A DNA stretch of 28,734 bases from CAZOBJ01 sp964577825 (GTDB lineage Bacteria > Planctomycetota > SZUA-567 > JAFGNG01): contig CAZOBJ010000033.1 in the NCBI GenBank assembly GCA_964577825.1, positions 1 through 28,734 of the forward strand, in the 5' to 3' direction. The notes beneath the pieces are model-generated. The model had not been told where the DNA came from. It ran no database searches and worked only from the letters and a program-made list of their open reading frames with translations. Positions 1 through 7,541 of the stretch are shown here, piece after piece. Position 1 is the first letter of the stretch. Every line of letters begins with the position of its first letter. Position numbers and translations under genes: made by a program.

Positions 1-171
1 TATCGGGGTCAATTTGACGATACGCGGCCTGATAAGGGAACTCCGACAGGAGCGGACCTGCGTGCGGCAGTGGATGCGACGCTGGCTGGTCTTCCTGTGA
101 GTTTCGATCAGCAACCTTCGATCGGGTGTAATATTAAGTGGAAGAAAGAAAATCAGCCTGAGTATGCGTAA
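1..171 (+). CDS. Thioredoxin/peroxiredoxin-like family protein, C-terminal fragment
   Basis: The window opens inside this gene; 56 C-terminal residues are visible before the TAA at 169-171. They begin YRGQFDDTRP, contain a GADLRAAVDATLAGLPV stretch and end in PSIGCNIKWK. From memory this is the typical tail of redoxin-domain 'thioredoxin family' proteins related to AhpC/TSA, which reduce peroxides or disulfides. The redox-active N-terminal part lies outside the window. Codon use is unlike the rest of the window: 26 of 57 codons end in G or C, against nearly all in genes after position 500. The fragment therefore probably comes from a different genome or a recently acquired segment (see the tRNA entry). 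A terminator follows about 20 bases after the stop. Family call is firm; the exact reaction is unknown. Confidence 0.8.
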   Translation, partial: YRGQFDDTRPDKGTPTGADLRAAVDATLAGLPVSFDQQPSIGCNIKWKKENQPEYA

Positions 172-191
172 GGGGTCGTAAGTGGACTTTT

Positions 192-226
192 AAAAAAACA
201 CCGAGAAAAATGATCGGTGTTTTTTT
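192..226. terminator. Bidirectional rho-independent terminator
   Basis: The two arms are 192-204 and 214-226. A core stem (ACACCGA with TCGGTGT) is flanked by A6-7 on the left and T6-7 on the right, with a 9-base loop. Because the A and T runs are symmetrical, it can stop transcription in both directions. It can end the redoxin gene on the plus strand and transcripts reading out of the tRNA on the minus strand. Confidence 0.9.
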
Positions 227-324
227 ATCAACTTTGATTTTCAAAACATAATTCTGCCAGCGAGATGAATTTTCGGTTTTTTAGTTTTAAGTTTTTATTA
301 CTGTATCCACTGTGCAGGGAAAAA

Positions 325-398
325 TACGCGAGGGAGGATTCGAACCCCCAACCTCCTGATCCGTAGTCAGGTGCTCTATCCAATTGAGCTACCGGTGC
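325..398 (-). tRNA. tRNA-Arg (anticodon ACG), acceptor stem mismatched
   Basis: Read on the reverse strand, this is a cloverleaf with T8-A9, a GCTC/GAGC D stem, an anticodon stem CCTGA/TCAGG, loop CTACGGA (anticodon ACG at 362-364), variable loop AGGTT, T stem GGGGG/CCTCC and T loop TTCGAAT. The ACG anticodon, read after deamination to inosine, decodes CGU, CGC and CGA. No CCA is encoded. The acceptor stem is odd: the 5' strand is GCACCGG (392-398) and the 3' strand is CTCGCGT (326-332), giving only three Watson-Crick pairs plus two G-U pairs and two mismatches. Each half would need a different partner (CCGGTGC and ACGCGAG). The body is convincing; an intact functional gene is doubtful. The abrupt base-composition change falls here too, suggesting that two tRNA-Arg genes are joined inside their conserved core. 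Confidence 0.85.
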
Positions 399-407
399 GC
401 GCACTTA

Positions 408-435
408 CTTATACCACGGCTGGCCGCGAATGCAA
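408..435 (-). promoter_or_regulatory. Putative sigma70 promoter of the tRNA-Arg gene
   Basis: On the reverse strand TTGCAT (430-435) and TATAAG (408-413) are separated by 16 bases. The predicted start site is only a few bases upstream of the mature tRNA 5' end at 398, as is common for tRNA genes. It lies on the high-GC side of the composition break, so promoter and tRNA 5' half belong together. Confidence 0.6.
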
Positions 436-511
436 GGCGTTTCGAGCCGGGGGCGCCCCTGTGCATGGGAGAGCGTCTGCCTGTGTGCAACGGTGGCGCG
501 CCTGACGCCGA

Positions 512-1924
512 TTACGATACAGGCGGCGGCTCTTGCGCGCGCAGCTCTCGCAGGGCGCCGGCCGGATCCGTGAGGAAGGGGAGCGCGAAGATCGCCTGGA
601 GCGCGTGCGCGGCCGCGGCGCGCACGGCCGCGCGGTCCGCGGACAGGCCCCGCACGAGCGCAGTGGCCGCAGGCGCATCGGCGAGCGGGTTCTCGGCGGC
701 GACTTGCCCCAGGGCCTCGGCCGCGGTGCACGCGACCTCCAGATTCGTGTCCGCGAGCGCCTCGGCCAGGGCATCGACCGCTTCTTCGGCGCGCATCTGA
801 CCGAGGGCCCGGGCCGCGGCCACGCGCGCGGGCCCGGAGTCGGCGGCAAGCTGGACGCGCATGCGCGCGCTCATGCCCAGCCCGCCCTGGCGGTGGAGGG
901 CCACGGCCGCTGCGGCGCGCACGCGGGGCGCCGGGTCGTCCAGGGCGTGGGCGAGCGCCTGGGTGAGCCCCGGGCCGGAGAGCCCGCCCAGCGCGCGCGC
1001 GGCCCGCACGCGCACCTCGGCGACCGGGTCCTGTAGGCACGCGGCGAGCGCCGCTTCGGAGAACGGGCTTGCCAGGTCGGCCAGATGGTCGAGGGCCAAC
1101 AGGCGCACGCGCGAGGCCTCGGCCTGGAGCGCCGCATGCACGGCGGCGAGGGCCTCGCGGTCCCCGCGGCGCGCGCGCGCGGTCATGGCCGCGAGCCGCA
1201 CGCGGGGGTCGGCGGCGTTCGACGCGCGCAGAAACACGCCGTCCGCGGCCGCGCCCAGCCGGTCCAGGCCCGCGCACGCGGCCGCGCGCACCGCAGCGTC
1301 GGTGTCCTCGGCCAGCCGGTCCTTGAGCGCGTGTTCGGCCGCCTGGGTGTACCGTGCGTGCCCGAGCAGCACGCACGCGGCCCGGCGCGCGGATGCGGGA
1401 CCGTGGGCCGCGGCTCGCATGAGCGTGTCCTGCTCGTCCTCGGAGATCGGTCGGTCCGTGCGCTCGCAGAGCGCGGCCGCGGCCTGGAGCGAAGCCGTGC
1501 TGACCTGCGGGTCCGCGGCGAGCCAGCGCAGGTCGCGCGCGCGGGGGCCCAGGCGTTCGTACAGGAGCGAAAGCCCGCGCACCGCGTGCTGGCGCACCAC
1601 CGGGTGCGGGTCGCGCGCCGCGGTGAGGAGCCGGTCCTGGTCGCTCGCCTTGCCCACGCGGCCCAACAGGCGTGCGGCCGCTTGGCGCTCCAGGGCGCGA
1701 GCTGCATCGAGCTTTGTGCGCAAGAGCCGAGCCGCCGCCTCGCCGCGCGCGGCCAGCACGAGCTCGGCGGCCCGGCGCTCGCGGTGGGCCAGGGAGAGGT
1801 CACAGGCCCGGGCGAAGAGCTCGGCTTCATCGAGGCCCGCATGCACGGGCTCTAGATCCGCGCCGGCCGCTGCGGAGCAGGACACGACGACGAGGAGTGC
1901 GGCGATGCAGGCGTAGGCTCGCAT
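512..1924 (-). CDS. Secreted (probable lipoprotein) HEAT-repeat protein
   Basis: About 470 residues. The N-terminus MRAYACIAALLVVVSC is a short export signal; VVSC fits a lipobox with Cys16 as the lipidated residue, and an alternative signal-peptidase I site follows AAAGA. From about residue 60 to the end the protein is alanine- and arginine-rich with helical repeats of roughly 30 residues carrying the HEAT pattern, e.g. DPHPVVRQHAVRGLSLL, DPVAEVRVRAARALGGL, DPAPRVRAAAAVALHRQ and SADRAAVRAAAAHALQAI. Such repeats form a superhelical protein-binding scaffold; no catalytic motif is visible. The frame is open from a GTG at 1936, but the ATG at 1924 directly precedes the signal. It starts just after the stop of the AsmA-like gene (1940), so the two are almost certainly co-transcribed and may act together at the envelope. 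The partner is unknown. Confidence 0.8.
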   Translation of the reverse strand: MRAYACIAALLVVVSCSAAAGADLEPVHAGLDEAELFARACDLSLAHRERRAAELVLAARGEAAARLLRTKLDAARALERQAAARLLGRVGKASDQDRLLTAARDPHPVVRQHAVRGLSLLYERLGPRARDLRWLAADPQVSTASLQAAAALCERTDRPISEDEQDTLMRAAAHGPASARRAACVLLGHARYTQAAEHALKDRLAEDTDAAVRAAACAGLDRLGAAADGVFLRASNAADPRVRLAAMTARARRGDREALAAVHAALQAEASRVRLLALDHLADLASPFSEAALAACLQDPVAEVRVRAARALGGLSGPGLTQALAHALDDPAPRVRAAAAVALHRQGGLGMSARMRVQLAADSGPARVAAARALGQMRAEEAVDALAEALADTNLEVACTAAEALGQVAAENPLADAPAATALVRGLSADRAAVRAAAAHALQAIFALPFLTDPAGALRELRAQEPPPVS

Positions 1925-1939
1925 GGGCCCTCTCACCGG

Positions 1940-4900
1940 CTATCTGCCCACCCCGGGAAGCAGGCGCAAGAGCCGTTCGGGCACGGACTCCTGCTCCTCC
2001 GCGTCGGCGTCGTCGGGCTCCTTGTCGGGCGCGGGCTGGGTCTCGTCGGGCCGATCGTCCGGGGCCTCCTCTGCGCGCCCGGGCAGCAAGAGGTCGAGCA
2101 GGTTGCCGCCGCGCTCTTCGGGCTGGGTCGTATCGGTCTGCGCGTCCTCGGCCGGGGGCGCCTGTGCGTCGTCGGCCTCGTCCGTCCGTCCGGGCAGGGG
2201 CAGGGGCACCTCCAGGCCCGGCACCAGGGTGCCCACCGGGTCGCGGATCAGGCTCTCGGCCAGGCCCTTGGACCAGGCGCGCACGCTCTTGAGCACCACC
2301 TGCTCGTCGATGGCGATCCGGGGCGCGTCCACCGAGCCGGTGATGCGCGCGCCCTGGGAGATCGTCAGCGGCTGGCGCGGCATGGCGAACGTGCCGAAGA
2401 ACCACACGAGCGGCTCGCGCAGACCGGAGAGCATACGCGCGAGGCCCGAGTCGGGCGCCGGGGCGCGCACCACCTTCACGCGGTCCAGGGTCACGTCGAT
2501 GGGCAGATCGAGCTGTCCGGCCGTACACCGGCCCGCCGCGCTCACGGACAGGGTGCCCGCTTCGCCGTCGAGCTCCGCGCCCGCGCGGCGCACGAACGGG
2601 TTCGCAAGGCGCGCGGGCAGGTCTTCGAGCGCCATGCGGACCCCGAAGTCGGCGCGCGCAAGGCCCTGGGAGAGGTCGAGCTCGCGGATGGCCACGGACA
2701 GGTCGCCCATGCGCTCGGCCGGGGCCTCTTCCTCGGGCGGGGCGACGGCCATGTCCGCAAGGATGCGTCCGGTACCGCGCGCATGGAGCGCGATGCGCTC
2801 GGCCGCTGCGGAGCGAACGCGCAGCGCGTAGCGCGCAGGCCGGTCCGCGCTTCCGCCGGGGTGGTCGGTGACCGTGCAGCGCACGTCCTCGACCGTGGCC
2901 TCGTCCACGCGCACGGGCGTGGGCGGCGCGGAAGCGGACTCGTCCGGCGGGCTGAGCCTGGACAGTACGCGGCCGAAGGCCGCGACCGCGTCGGAGAGGT
3001 CCGTGCGGTGGTCCGCGTCGATGGTCATCCAGGACCGGGCGCCGCGCCAGTCGAGCGTGCGTATGTGCAGGCCCGGGCCCGGCGATGAAGCGAGCGTTAC
3101 GCGCAACTCGCCCAGGTCCGCGAGCGTGTGCTCGCCTTCATCCGTTGCAATGTGGAACGTGCCGGCCTGCGCGGCCAGGCGCAAACCGTCGGCCGGGTCG
3201 GCGTTCAGTTCCGGCGTAGGCTCGGTCCGGGATCCGGGCGCGCCGGTGCTCGCCGCGGCGAATGCATCGGGCGCGAGCACGTGCGTGCGGCCCTGATCGT
3301 CGCTCAGTTCTAGGCGCGGGGCCTGCGCGCGCAGGAGCGTAAGGGCCGGGTCCTTGCGCCCGCCCAGGCGCAGGCCCTGGAGCTCCACTGTGCCCGGCCG
3401 CACGGTCAGCGTGGCCTCGGGCTCGTTGCCTGCGGCCGGCAGATGCAGGCCATGCGTGAAGTCGTTGAGCGTCGCCTGGTCGAGACTCAGCGCGGGGGCC
3501 GCTGCTGCCGCGGCCTCGGTCCGGGTCTCGGGCGCAAGGCCCGCGGCGTGCAGAAGTGTCTGCGCGCGCGCGCGGACCGCGCCCACGGCCTGGACCGCAT
3601 CCCAGGCGCCGGACTCGGTGCGCGCGAGCCGGGTCTCCAGCCCCTGCCAGGTGAGCTCGGTCATGTGCACGGGCTCCAGGGACGCGACCGTCGCCGCCAT
3701 TGGCCCGGAGCGCACAAAGGCGGTCTGCGCGTCGGGCGGACCGAACCGGATGGCCTCGAACCCCACGGCCATGGGTTCGGCGTTCGCGGACAGGGCATAC
3801 GCGGCGCGATCGACGGCCAGGCCTTCGGCCTCGAACCGGGCGTCCGGGCCCTGGGCCGCGGACACGTCCAGGCGCGCCGTCTGCACGGACAGGCGCGCCG
3901 CGCGCACGCCGGTCCCGCCCGCTTCGACGTCCTCGATCGCGAGGCCTCCGAGTTCGCACGCGAGCAAGACCTCTGCGCCTTGTGCATCGCGCACGTCCAC
4001 GCGCACGCGTTCGACCCGGGCGTCCCTGATTCGGGAGAGCGCGGGCGCGGCTGCGGGTCTCGGTCGTTGTGCAGGATCGCCCCCGGGCAGGTACGCGCGC
4101 GCCAGGGCTGCGGTTCGGTCCAGCATCCGCCTGGCGCGCAGCCGGCCCTGCGTGTCCATGCGCAGGGCGAGGCGCAGCTCGCCCAGCTGCGCCTGTTCGA
4201 CCGTCGGGCCTGCGTCCTCCTGCGGGGCCAGGGTGAGGTCCGCGGACGTGCACCGCAACGCGGCCTCGCCCTCCTGCGCGCCGCAGTGGACCTGCACATC
4301 CTTGACCGACAGTTGCCCGGCGATTGAGCCGCGCGAGGTATCCGTGCGCAGGGAGGCCACAGACGCGCGCGCCGCTCGGCCGGCCCACAGGGTCTCCTGG
4401 CCAACGGACAGGGTCAGCGCGCCATCCTCCACCGTGAGCTCGCCGTCCTGAAATCCGCCGGGGCGCGAGTCTCCGCTCTTCGCGTCCAGGCCGAGGGCCG
4501 CGCACGAGAGTTCCAGGGACGCGGGGCCGGGGTCTGTGCCCTTGTCGACCAGGCGCACGCGCGCGTCGCGCAGGTCGAAGCGTGCGGGCGGGCCGAGGCC
4601 GGCACTGGCAGCGGGGGCCTCCTGGACCTGCATGGCAAAGGCCTCGCGCCAATCGGTTGCGAGCTGGGCGAGCACGTTCGGGGCGGTGGGCCCTTCGCCC
4701 GCGCGCATGTCGAGTTCGGCCTCCAGGCCGCGCAGGGTGACCGCCTCCAGGGCGGGCGGCCCCTGGCCGCGCAGAAGCGCGCGCACCTCGAACCGCTCGC
4801 CGTCCACGCTGCTCGCCGACGGGCCGTCGGTGACGCGTGCGCCCAGGCCCTGGAGCTCCGTCTGGAGTTGCAGGTTCGCTTCTCCGCTGCTCTCAAGCGC

Positions 4901-6028
4901 CAGGGACGCCGCGTCCAATTCGATGGAAGCGAGGTGCGCGCCCTGGCGCGTCTCGACCGCCAGGTCCTCCGCGCGCACCGAGCCCGTGGGCATGCCGTCC
5001 GGTCCGGGCGCGGCCAGGTCCTGTAGACCGACGAGCGCTGCGGTGAGAAGGATGCGCCCGCGGTCCTCTCCGCCGCGCACGTCCGCGAGGCGCAGGTCCA
5101 GATTCTTGATCTCGGCGGACTTGACCGTGAGATCCAAGGCGTGCGCTTGGCTCGCGGACCCTGTGCTCTCGTGCGCGGATGACAGGGGCGCCTGGGCCGC
5201 GAGCTCGGCCAGGTAGTCGCCGATCGCGCGCAGCCGGGTCCGACCCGGCGCGGTGAGCTCGTCCTGGCACGAGGGCTCGTCCACGGTCAGGGTCTGTACG
5301 CGCCACCCGCCCGCGCTTGTGGGCGTGAGCGTGGCCTCGCACGTGGCCACGCGCAGACGCTCGGTCTCGCCCTCGGTGAGCGTGGCCCCGCCGACCGTCA
5401 CCCGTAGGGCGGTCGAGGCGTCCTGCAACCGGTCGGCGGCGAGCCCGCCGAGCTCCAGCGTGTTGCACTGCGCGACCGTGCCCTGTGCGCTCGGGCCGGG
5501 CATGCGCAGCTCCAGCCCGCGCACGCGCACGTCGGACACGGCCCAGGACGGAGCCGCCTCTTCGGCGCCTTCCGAAGGTTGCGCGGCGCCGCCCAGGTTG
5601 CGCGCGAGGATGGCCAGGTCCCCGCCCTCGGTCCAGGGGTCGTCCGGGACCGCGACCGTCACCCCGCGTGCGTCCACCTGCGCCACGACCCGGTCGCCGA
5701 GCAGGGACAGGGCGCCGTCCACGTCCACGCGCACGTGCTCGGCGCGCACCAGGCCCTCGCCCTGGCCCACGCGCACCCGGTCGAGCGACACGCCCGCGTC
5801 GCCGAACAGGAGCACGCGCAGCCTTCCGATGCGCACAGGCACGCCCAGTGCCTGGGTGGCGCGGTCCTCGGCCACGCGGCGGAAGAGCATGTCGCCGAAG
5901 AAATACGCGCCCAGGATTACGGCCGCGACCACGACCAGGCACCCGCACCCGGCCCGGCGCAGCCTGCGGCCCGTGCGCCCGCGCGGCATTTGGGCGTCGG
6001 ACTTCGACGCAGAGGAATCGTCTGCCAT
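1940..6028 (-). CDS. Giant AsmA-like membrane-anchored envelope protein
   Basis: 1362 residues from the ATG at 6028, which follows a GGGAG ribosome binding site by about 7 bases; an upstream in-frame extension has no supporting site. A short basic cytoplasmic start (GRTGRRLRRAG) leads into one membrane segment at about residues 27-48. The next part, with a VPVRIGRLRV motif and alternating DL/VRV strands, looks like the N-terminus of AsmA-type proteins. A long periplasmic beta-rich body full of 'LRLxDLRV' elements follows, and near the C-terminus an AsmA-like segment ends in ITGSVDAPRIAID. The last ~90 residues are acidic and proline-rich with three short LPG motifs (see findings). AsmA/TamB/YhdP-type proteins are known to bridge inner and outer membranes and move phospholipids; that role here is inferred by family. 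Own promoter at 6077-6104; the HEAT-repeat gene follows after 3 bases. Confidence 0.75.
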   Translation of the reverse strand: MADDSSASKSDAQMPRGRTGRRLRRAGCGCLVVVAAVILGAYFFGDMLFRRVAEDRATQALGVPVRIGRLRVLLFGDAGVSLDRVRVGQGEGLVRAEHVRVDVDGALSLLGDRVVAQVDARGVTVAVPDDPWTEGGDLAILARNLGGAAQPSEGAEEAAPSWAVSDVRVRGLELRMPGPSAQGTVAQCNTLELGGLAADRLQDASTALRVTVGGATLTEGETERLRVATCEATLTPTSAGGWRVQTLTVDEPSCQDELTAPGRTRLRAIGDYLAELAAQAPLSSAHESTGSASQAHALDLTVKSAEIKNLDLRLADVRGGEDRGRILLTAALVGLQDLAAPGPDGMPTGSVRAEDLAVETRQGAHLASIELDAASLALESSGEANLQLQTELQGLGARVTDGPSASSVDGERFEVRALLRGQGPPALEAVTLRGLEAELDMRAGEGPTAPNVLAQLATDWREAFAMQVQEAPAASAGLGPPARFDLRDARVRLVDKGTDPGPASLELSCAALGLDAKSGDSRPGGFQDGELTVEDGALTLSVGQETLWAGRAARASVASLRTDTSRGSIAGQLSVKDVQVHCGAQEGEAALRCTSADLTLAPQEDAGPTVEQAQLGELRLALRMDTQGRLRARRMLDRTAALARAYLPGGDPAQRPRPAAAPALSRIRDARVERVRVDVRDAQGAEVLLACELGGLAIEDVEAGGTGVRAARLSVQTARLDVSAAQGPDARFEAEGLAVDRAAYALSANAEPMAVGFEAIRFGPPDAQTAFVRSGPMAATVASLEPVHMTELTWQGLETRLARTESGAWDAVQAVGAVRARAQTLLHAAGLAPETRTEAAAAAAPALSLDQATLNDFTHGLHLPAAGNEPEATLTVRPGTVELQGLRLGGRKDPALTLLRAQAPRLELSDDQGRTHVLAPDAFAAASTGAPGSRTEPTPELNADPADGLRLAAQAGTFHIATDEGEHTLADLGELRVTLASSPGPGLHIRTLDWRGARSWMTIDADHRTDLSDAVAAFGRVLSRLSPPDESASAPPTPVRVDEATVEDVRCTVTDHPGGSADRPARYALRVRSAAAERIALHARGTGRILADMAVAPPEEEAPAERMGDLSVAIRELDLSQGLARADFGVRMALEDLPARLANPFVRRAGAELDGEAGTLSVSAAGRCTAGQLDLPIDVTLDRVKVVRAPAPDSGLARMLSGLREPLVWFFGTFAMPRQPLTISQGARITGSVDAPRIAIDEQVVLKSVRAWSKGLAESLIRDPVGTLVPGLEVPLPLPGRTDEADDAQAPPAEDAQTDTTQPEERGGNLLDLLLPGRAEEAPDDRPDETQPAPDKEPDDADAEEQESVPERLLRLLPGVGR

Positions 6029-6076
6029 GTTCGGCTCCCTTTGGGATGGGCGGCCTGCCGGCCGCTGGTGGAGCCA

Positions 6077-6104
6077 AGTGTACCCGGCCGGCGGCCCCGC
6101 GCAA
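6077..6104 (-). promoter_or_regulatory. Putative promoter of the AsmA-like/HEAT operon
   Basis: On the reverse strand TTGCGC (6099-6104) and TACACT (6077-6082) are spaced by 16 bases. Transcription would start near 6070, about 40 bases before the ATG at 6028. It lies in the 221-base gap between the coiled-coil gene and the AsmA-like gene. Confidence 0.45.
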
Positions 6105-6249
6105 GCGGCCGGTCGGCAACTCTTCGTCAATCTCGGGTGAGTGGCGCATGCGGGCAAGGGGTCGACGAGGTCGGCCAACAGGGACGCGGTCACGACGCGC
6201 ACGGACCGCCGGACCGACCGCAGGCGTGTGGAGGAAGCGCGTGGGCGGC

Positions 6250-7170
6250 CTACTCGTCCTCGTCCTCAGGAGACGCGTCCTCGGGCGCCTCGTCTTCTTC
6301 CTCAGGCGTGTCCGGGTGCTCGGCGCGCGAGAGCCGGCGCGCGGCCTCGAGCTGCTTGCGCAGGGCAGCCGTCTCCTCGGCCTGGGCGTCGAGCTGCTCT
6401 TCCAAGAGGGCCCGCGCCTCGCGCGCCTCGGCGGCCTCGGCCTCCATGCGTCGGGCGCGCTCCTGGGCTTCCCGCGCCTCCTGGCGTAGGGCCTCTTCGT
6501 CGGCAAGCCGCCTCGTGACCTCTTCCAGGCGTGCGCGCAGCCTGTCGGTCTCTTCGGCCAGACGGTCCGCGCGTTCGGCCCGGTCCTCCAGGCGCGGGAT
6601 GCGCGCTTCGAGGCGCTCTGCGGACTCGCGCAGCCGATCCCTCAGGTGCTCGAGCTCGCGGATCTCCTCCTCCGCGCGCTCCAGGGCATCCGCGTTGTCC
6701 GCGGCCTGCTCGCGGACCGTGTCCAGGGCGTCGGTGCGCGCCTGGAGCCGCTCGCGCAGGCCTTCGACCGCGGCCCGAGACTCCACAAGGTCGGTCTGCG
6801 CCCGGTCGCGCACTGCGCTCACCCGGTCGTAGCGCTCTTCCAGCCGGTGGAGCCGGTAGAAGATCCCGCCCGCGAACAGCACGAGCACGAACACGACGAG
6901 CCACACCGTGCTCGCGGGCACGCTCGAGCGCGACACCGCGCGCGCAAGCGGGGTCTGGGCCTCGCGGATCGCGCGAGTGAGAAAGTCGGCCGCGTCCTGC
7001 GGCGTCCAGGCCGCGACCTCGCGCGACCGGCTCGCCGCTTGCTCGCGGTTCTCGCCCTCGCCGCGGGCGTGTCCGCTGGCCTCGGCTTCGCGCTCGGGAG
7101 AGGAGAGATCTTCCTCCGAGCCCGCGCCCGGTTGTGACGCGTTCTTGTCTTCGTCGTGAGGGTCGCTCAT
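6250..7170 (-). CDS. Single-pass membrane protein with long coiled coil
   Basis: 306 residues; the ATG at 7170 follows AAGGAG by about 6 bases. Residues 1-85 are polar and acidic. A membrane segment (VWLVVFVLVLFAGGIFY) lies at about residues 90-106. Residues ~107-285 form an almost unbroken Arg/Glu/Ala-rich heptad coiled coil, and the last ~25 residues are nearly all Glu, Asp, Pro and Ala. No enzymatic motif is present. The design (cytoplasmic tail, one helix, long coiled coil) suggests a structural or tethering role across the envelope, but no specific family is recognised. It is transcribed in the same direction as the AsmA-like operon 221 bases downstream, which has its own putative promoter, so co-function is possible but unproved. 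Confidence 0.75.
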   Translation of the reverse strand: MSDPHDEDKNASQPGAGSEEDLSSPEREAEASGHARGEGENREQAASRSREVAAWTPQDAADFLTRAIREAQTPLARAVSRSSVPASTVWLVVFVLVLFAGGIFYRLHRLEERYDRVSAVRDRAQTDLVESRAAVEGLRERLQARTDALDTVREQAADNADALERAEEEIRELEHLRDRLRESAERLEARIPRLEDRAERADRLAEETDRLRARLEEVTRRLADEEALRQEAREAQERARRMEAEAAEAREARALLEEQLDAQAEETAALRKQLEAARRLSRAEHPDTPEEEDEAPEDASPEDEDE

Positions 7171-7232
7171 GGAGTTCTCCTTGCAGCATTTTGGACATGC
7201 GTTCGCGCCGGGCCCGCACGCCGGCTGCGCGC

Positions 7233-7261
7233 ATTGTGCACGGTCCCGGCGCGCGCGTCAA
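7233..7261 (-). promoter_or_regulatory. Putative promoter of the coiled-coil membrane protein gene
   Basis: On the reverse strand TTGACG (7256-7261) and CACAAT (7233-7238) are separated by 17 bases. The predicted start near 7226 gives a leader of about 55 bases before the ATG at 7170. The rest of the intergenic stretch 7171-7541 holds the two forward promoters listed separately and no gene that I can support. Confidence 0.5.
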
Positions 7262-7388
7262 CACGCGAGGCGCGCGCGTGGGCGCGGGAACGCGGGGCAC
7301 ACGGTCCGCGCCGCGGGCCGGGTGCGCATGCGGGTGGCCCGCCGGCATACAGGTCGGTTACGCCTGGGAGAATTTGCCAGGCTGCCGG

Positions 7389-7417
7389 TTAGACGCTAGA
7401 AGTCCACAACATATGAT
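7389..7417 (+). promoter_or_regulatory. Putative distal promoter (P1) of the polysaccharide cluster
   Basis: TTAGAC (7389-7394) and TATGAT (7412-7417) are separated by 17 bases inside a locally AT-rich patch. Transcription would begin near 7424, leaving about 120 bases before the preferred start codon of the regulator at 7542, or about 40 bases before the alternative ATG at 7464. Confidence 0.5.
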
Positions 7418-7476
7418 AAGAAAGAGAGATACAGCCATCTTGTGTACGATCCGCACGGAGAATATGCATCTGGACA

Positions 7477-7504
7477 TTGACAAAACTGTTTCTCTAGGTA
7501 ACAT
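7477..7504 (+). promoter_or_regulatory. Putative proximal promoter (P2) of the polysaccharide cluster
   Basis: A perfect TTGACA (7477-7482) is followed after 16 bases by TAACAT (7499-7504), predicting a start near 7511, about 30 bases before the ATG at 7542. Two copies of TGTTTCT (7487-7493 and 7505-7511), 18 bases apart, flank the -10 element and could be an operator, perhaps for the regulator encoded next. The operator idea is inference only. Confidence 0.55.
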
Positions 7505-7541
7505 TGTTTCTGTCGAGTCCGGCCGAGCAGGGGCCTATGCC

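Noticed and set aside
1..398. Genomic-island attachment site at the tRNA-Arg
   Set aside because: No integrase, mobile gene or second copy of the tRNA end is visible, and the acceptor stem is not restored as integration would do. A chimera is the simpler explanation, although the alternative is kept open in the findings.
405..1376. Arginine-rich open frames on both strands over the HEAT-repeat gene
   Set aside because: They are out-of-frame readings of GC-rich repeats. Only the frame ending at 512 gives a signal peptide and HEAT pattern.
6029..6202. 58-residue upstream extension of the AsmA-like protein
   Set aside because: No ribosome binding site is seen there, and it contains the putative promoter at 6077-6104. 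The ATG at 6028 has GGGAG at good spacing just before the membrane anchor.
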